This document shows positions 5,101 through 7,710 of a stretch of 7,710 bases of DNA, one piece after another. The position numbers and the translations under genes are program-made. Origin of the DNA: Treponema sp. UBA3819. Its GTDB lineage: Bacteria > Spirochaetota > Spirochaetia > Treponematales > Treponemataceae. Position 1 is the first letter of the stretch, and every line of letters begins with the position of its first letter. The stretch lies in NCBI GenBank assembly GCA_002369025.1, contig DFDV01000190.1, positions 1 through 7,710 on the forward strand. Direction: 5' to 3'. A model generated the notes under the pieces. The model did not search any database. It had not been told where the DNA came from and saw only the letters and a list, made by a program, of their open reading frames with translations.

Positions 5101-7614
5101 ATGTCAGTAGAAAAGTTTAATTCATTTTTTAATCGCTTCGGTCGTTTTCAGATAAAATACCGTTTTTTCTTTCTGCTTGCTCTGGCCCTCGTCACTGCAG
5201 CGGGCATTTTTGGGCTAACGAAATTTCAGGCGGACACAAGTGAAGACGGCTGGTTTGATAATTCCGAGGAAGTAAAGCGCAATCAGGACTATTTTGAAAG
5301 CATCTTTGGAAGTGATGATTCCATCATGGTTCTGGTGGAAAGCGAAAATGTTTTTGACCCGCGGGTTCTGGATGCAATCCAGCGGCTGGGAAACCGTCTT
5401 GAAAAAGAAGTTCCCCATGCTGACAAGGTCACATCCCTTACCAGCCTTTCAATTTCAAGGGGAAATGAAGAAGGATTTGAAGTCATCAATCCTTTTGAAA
5501 GTATTCCAGACATTACAAGTGAAGAAGGCAGGGCTGCTCTAGAAGACAGGAAAAACTTTATCCTTTCCCGCTCTTCTCTGGTAAACAATCTTGTAAGCGA
5601 CGACAGTTCAGAATGCTGGGTACTGCTTTCCCTCTATCCCTACGAGTCGGCAGAGCAGGTGACCATCGGAAAAGCCGCCTACGACATAGTGCACAGCCAG
5701 GAATTCCAGAGTGACTTTTACACGATGAAGGGAACGGGCATTGCCTACACCGAATATGAAGAAGATTTTGTCACCGGAAAGGAATGTGCCACCCGAATCG
5801 GAATAGGCTTTCTGGTGATGATTGTCTGTCTTTTGATTTTTGTCCGCTCACTCAGGGGCTTAATTGTTCCTGTCATCGCAACCATTGGCGGTATTGTCTG
5901 CGTTCTGGGCTATTCTTCGCTTTTGGGAATAAAATCAAGCCTGACCATGCTGGCTCTTCCTGTCCTTCTGGGCATGGCTCTTTCGGTGGGCTATGCAATC
6001 CACTATATCAATGAGTTCCGCCTGCATTTCCGCAATACAGGAAAGCGAAAGGAAAGCGTCGTCAAGGCAGTGGAGGAAACCGGCTGGCCAATTCTCTTTA
6101 CGGTAATCACTACCATGGCTTCAATGATTTCCTTTATGACGGTTGGAATCGGTGACTTAAAATGGGTGGGCGGTATCTGTTCGGCAATCGTTTTTGCCAC
6201 CTATATGTATGTGATTATTTTGATTCCCATTTTCCTGAGTTTTGGAAAAGATAAGAAGGGGGAAAGCCTTCCCCCTGGGTTCAGCCCGCAGGCGGTCTTC
6301 ACCACACCCCCATCTACAGGGGTAAACCCCCGTACCCCCGGCCAGGAGCAGGCGTTGCGGGCGGCGTCTGAGCCCGCAGAGAGGGTAGCGGCCAGCGAAG
6401 TGGACGCGAAGGGAGAGACTTCTCCCTCCCTAAAAATAACGAAAGCTGAGCGTCTGTTTGAAAAATTTGCCCTGCATGTTGTAAAAATGCGCTGGCTTAT
6501 TGTGGGCGTAAGTGCGGCAATTATCATCGCCTGTCTGCCCGGCTGTTTTAAGCTTGGCGTGAATATGGACTACATGGAAATGATGGGAAAGAAGATTCCT
6601 TATGTTCAGGAGCTGCTGACAATTCTTGAGGCAAAACTGGGCAGCCAGTACAACTACAATGTTATGATTGAATTTGCGGATGAGGACGCATTTAAAATCC
6701 CGGAGAACATGAAAAAACTTGATTTGCTGGAAGAAAAACTTGCAGGCCTCAAACTGACCCGCTGGAGTGGAGACGCGCCCAGAGTTACCAGCGTAACCGA
6801 CATTGTAAAGGAAGTGAACCGCTGTCTTAATGAAGACAAAATAGAATTTTACAAAATACCGGACGAGCAGGATTTACTGACCCAGGAACTTTTTCTGTAT
6901 GAGATGAGTGGCGGCGACAATCTTTCAAAATGGCTTTCCAGCGATTACAGCACCACTTTCCTGCATGTGGACTTAAACGGCTACGATGCAAACCAGATTG
7001 TCTCGGATATTGAACATGCAAGGACCTGGGCCAGAGAACTTTTCCCAGATGCCAGTGTGGGCGTTGTGGGGCAGGTTGTAAATTACGCCGCCATGAACGA
7101 AAAACTTGTTAAGGGTGAGCTTAAATCCTTCTTTTTCAGTTTTGTGATTATCGCTGTTCTGATGATTATCGCTTTTTCAAGCCTGATCACGGGCTTAATC
7201 GGCATGATACCAAACCTTGCTCCTGTGCTTTTTATCGGAGCCTTTATGGGCTGGACGGGCATTTCCCTGGACATGCTCACCATGACGGTCATGCCCATGA
7301 TTCTTGGAATCGCCGTAGACGACACCATTCATTTTACCAACCGCACCAAGCTGGAATTTGAACGCACGGGCAGCTACCTTGAAGCGGTAAAAATCACCTT
7401 CAGGGAAATAGGAAAGACGCTGGGCATGACGACCTTTATTCTCTGTTCCATGTTCGCAGTCTTCTGCACTAGCCCCATGAATGCCCTTATGAGAATCGGC
7501 CTGCTCACGATTATCGGCTTAGGCTCAGCCCTGCTTGCCGACTACACGCTGACTCCAGTCCTTCTTTTTATAATGCGCCCCTTTGGCCATGAGAAAAAAA
7601 TGAAAGATAAATGA
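5101..7614 (+). CDS. MMPL/HAE3-type RND superfamily transporter
   Basis: This 837-residue inner-membrane transporter is built of two similar halves. Each has one helix, a large extracytoplasmic domain, and five more helices. TM1 is about residues 18-38, TM2-TM6 about 232-382, TM7 about 464-481 and TM8-TM12 about 677-828. The protein length, 'FGSDDSIMVLV' after TM1 and 'LLADYTLTPVLLF' in the last helix fit the hydrophobe/amphiphile efflux-3 group, which includes HpnN-like lipid transporters. TM10 carries the expected acidic pair, GIAVDDTIHF (Asp740, Asp741). The equivalent TM4 stretch reads SVGYAIHY (295-302), with Gly297 where an Asp is usual. Residues about 387-444, in the cytoplasmic linker between TM6 and TM7, are a low-complexity insertion encoded by a repeat element. 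GGAGG (5087-5091) lies 9 bases before the start and the gap to the ABC gene is 24 bases, so it belongs to that operon. Lipid or amphiphile substrates are plausible but not shown. Confidence 0.9.
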   Translation: MSVEKFNSFFNRFGRFQIKYRFFFLLALALVTAAGIFGLTKFQADTSEDGWFDNSEEVKRNQDYFESIFGSDDSIMVLVESENVFDPRVLDAIQRLGNRLEKEVPHADKVTSLTSLSISRGNEEGFEVINPFESIPDITSEEGRAALEDRKNFILSRSSLVNNLVSDDSSECWVLLSLYPYESAEQVTIGKAAYDIVHSQEFQSDFYTMKGTGIAYTEYEEDFVTGKECATRIGIGFLVMIVCLLIFVRSLRGLIVPVIATIGGIVCVLGYSSLLGIKSSLTMLALPVLLGMALSVGYAIHYINEFRLHFRNTGKRKESVVKAVEETGWPILFTVITTMASMISFMTVGIGDLKWVGGICSAIVFATYMYVIILIPIFLSFGKDKKGESLPPGFSPQAVFTTPPSTGVNPRTPGQEQALRAASEPAERVAASEVDAKGETSPSLKITKAERLFEKFALHVVKMRWLIVGVSAAIIIACLPGCFKLGVNMDYMEMMGKKIPYVQELLTILEAKLGSQYNYNVMIEFADEDAFKIPENMKKLDLLEEKLAGLKLTRWSGDAPRVTSVTDIVKEVNRCLNEDKIEFYKIPDEQDLLTQELFLYEMSGGDNLSKWLSSDYSTTFLHVDLNGYDANQIVSDIEHARTWARELFPDASVGVVGQVVNYAAMNEKLVKGELKSFFFSFVIIAVLMIIAFSSLITGLIGMIPNLAPVLFIGAFMGWTGISLDMLTMTVMPMILGIAVDDTIHFTNRTKLEFERTGSYLEAVKITFREIGKTLGMTTFILCSMFAVFCTSPMNALMRIGLLTIIGLGSALLADYTLTPVLLFIMRPFGHEKKMKDK
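6257..6430 (+). repeat. In-frame GC-rich repeat, head-to-head pair (copies B and C, inside the RND gene)
   Basis: The first part (6257-6345) parallels copy A in the ABC gene. It opens with a perfect hairpin AGGGGGAA-AGCC-TTCCCCCT (6257-6276) and aligns through CAGCC, GCGGTCTTC, CCCCCATCT and GGGG...CCCCCG, in the same reading frame. The second part (6346-6430) matches copy A in reverse complement: CCCGCAGAGAGGGTAGCGG (6373-6391) is the inverse of 2574-2592 at 18 of 19 positions, and GGCGTTGCGGG (6351-6361) is the exact inverse of 2598-2608. It closes with a perfect hairpin AGGGAGA-GACT-TCTCCCT (6410-6427). The whole stays open in the RND frame and encodes about 58 Pro/Ala/Glu-rich residues. 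Confidence 0.75.
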
Positions 7615-7686
7615 AACCTCAGATGAACGCGGATTAACGCAGATGAGGCACAGATATAAAAATAAAAATAATCCGAGTCCCATCCG
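7615..7686 (+). repeat. Dispersed intergenic repeat, copy 2 (inverted relative to copy at 625-695)
   Basis: Immediately after the RND stop codon, AACCTCAGATGAACGCGG and the following bases to 7654 match the inverse of 656-695 at 34 of 40 positions. After an A-rich spacer, 7670-7686 (AATCCGAGTCCCATCCG) matches the inverse of 625-641 at 14 of 17. No convincing terminator hairpin is seen between the stop codon and the window end, and nothing else is recognisable up to 7710. Confidence 0.65.
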
Positions 7687-7710
7687 TGTCTATACGTCGC
7701 TTGCGCTCCG

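Noticed and set aside
6257..6430. A frameshifted or decayed stretch making the RND gene a pseudogene
   Set aside because: The frame stays open through the insert and typical TM7-TM12 sequence resumes afterwards, so the gene appears intact.

Overview
The window looks like an efflux and metal-handling island from an anaerobic, host-associated bacterium. A Treponema-like spirochaete is my best guess, with moderate-to-low confidence. It rests on the roughly balanced base composition, strong Shine-Dalgarno sites on most genes, the style of the transporter proteins, and a dispersed intergenic repeat rich in CACAGATG / GGATTAACGCAGATGA words of a type I associate with such genomes. A Firmicute origin is not excluded.

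Layout. On the minus strand at the left edge lies a small operon. It starts with a 79-residue one-helix membrane protein (DUF6110 / PacL-like) and continues into an HMA-like protein that runs off the window. This pair normally sits beside a heavy-metal P1B-type ATPase, which is expected just outside the left edge. A 224-base gap (492-715) follows and holds the promoter of that operon, a remarkable array of three overlapping operator boxes, and one copy of a dispersed repeat. Next, also on the minus strand, is a TetR/AcrR-family regulator (716-1327). Divergent from it, after a 156-base promoter region, is a tightly packed plus-strand operon: two ABC exporter half-transporters (1484-3301 and 3301-5076, overlapping by one base as TAATG) and a large MMPL/HAE3-type RND transporter (5101-7614). 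The last 96 bases hold a second, inverted copy of the dispersed repeat.

How the parts fit. The same 17-bp near-palindrome (best copy ATATAACACTGTTATAT) occurs in the ABC/RND promoter and three times, every 13 bp, in the promoter of the DUF6110/HMA operon. In both promoters it overlaps the -10 hexamer TATAAC. The simplest reading is that the TetR protein represses both operons, tying a putative metal-ATPase module to an ABC plus RND efflux system.

The most unusual signal is a GC-rich, proline-coding repeat sitting in-frame inside two unrelated genes of the operon. One copy is in the nucleotide-binding domain of the first ABC protein. The other is in the cytoplasmic linker between the two halves of the RND protein, where it is doubled as a head-to-head inverted pair. 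It resembles, in principle, the protein-coding palindromic elements of Rickettsia.
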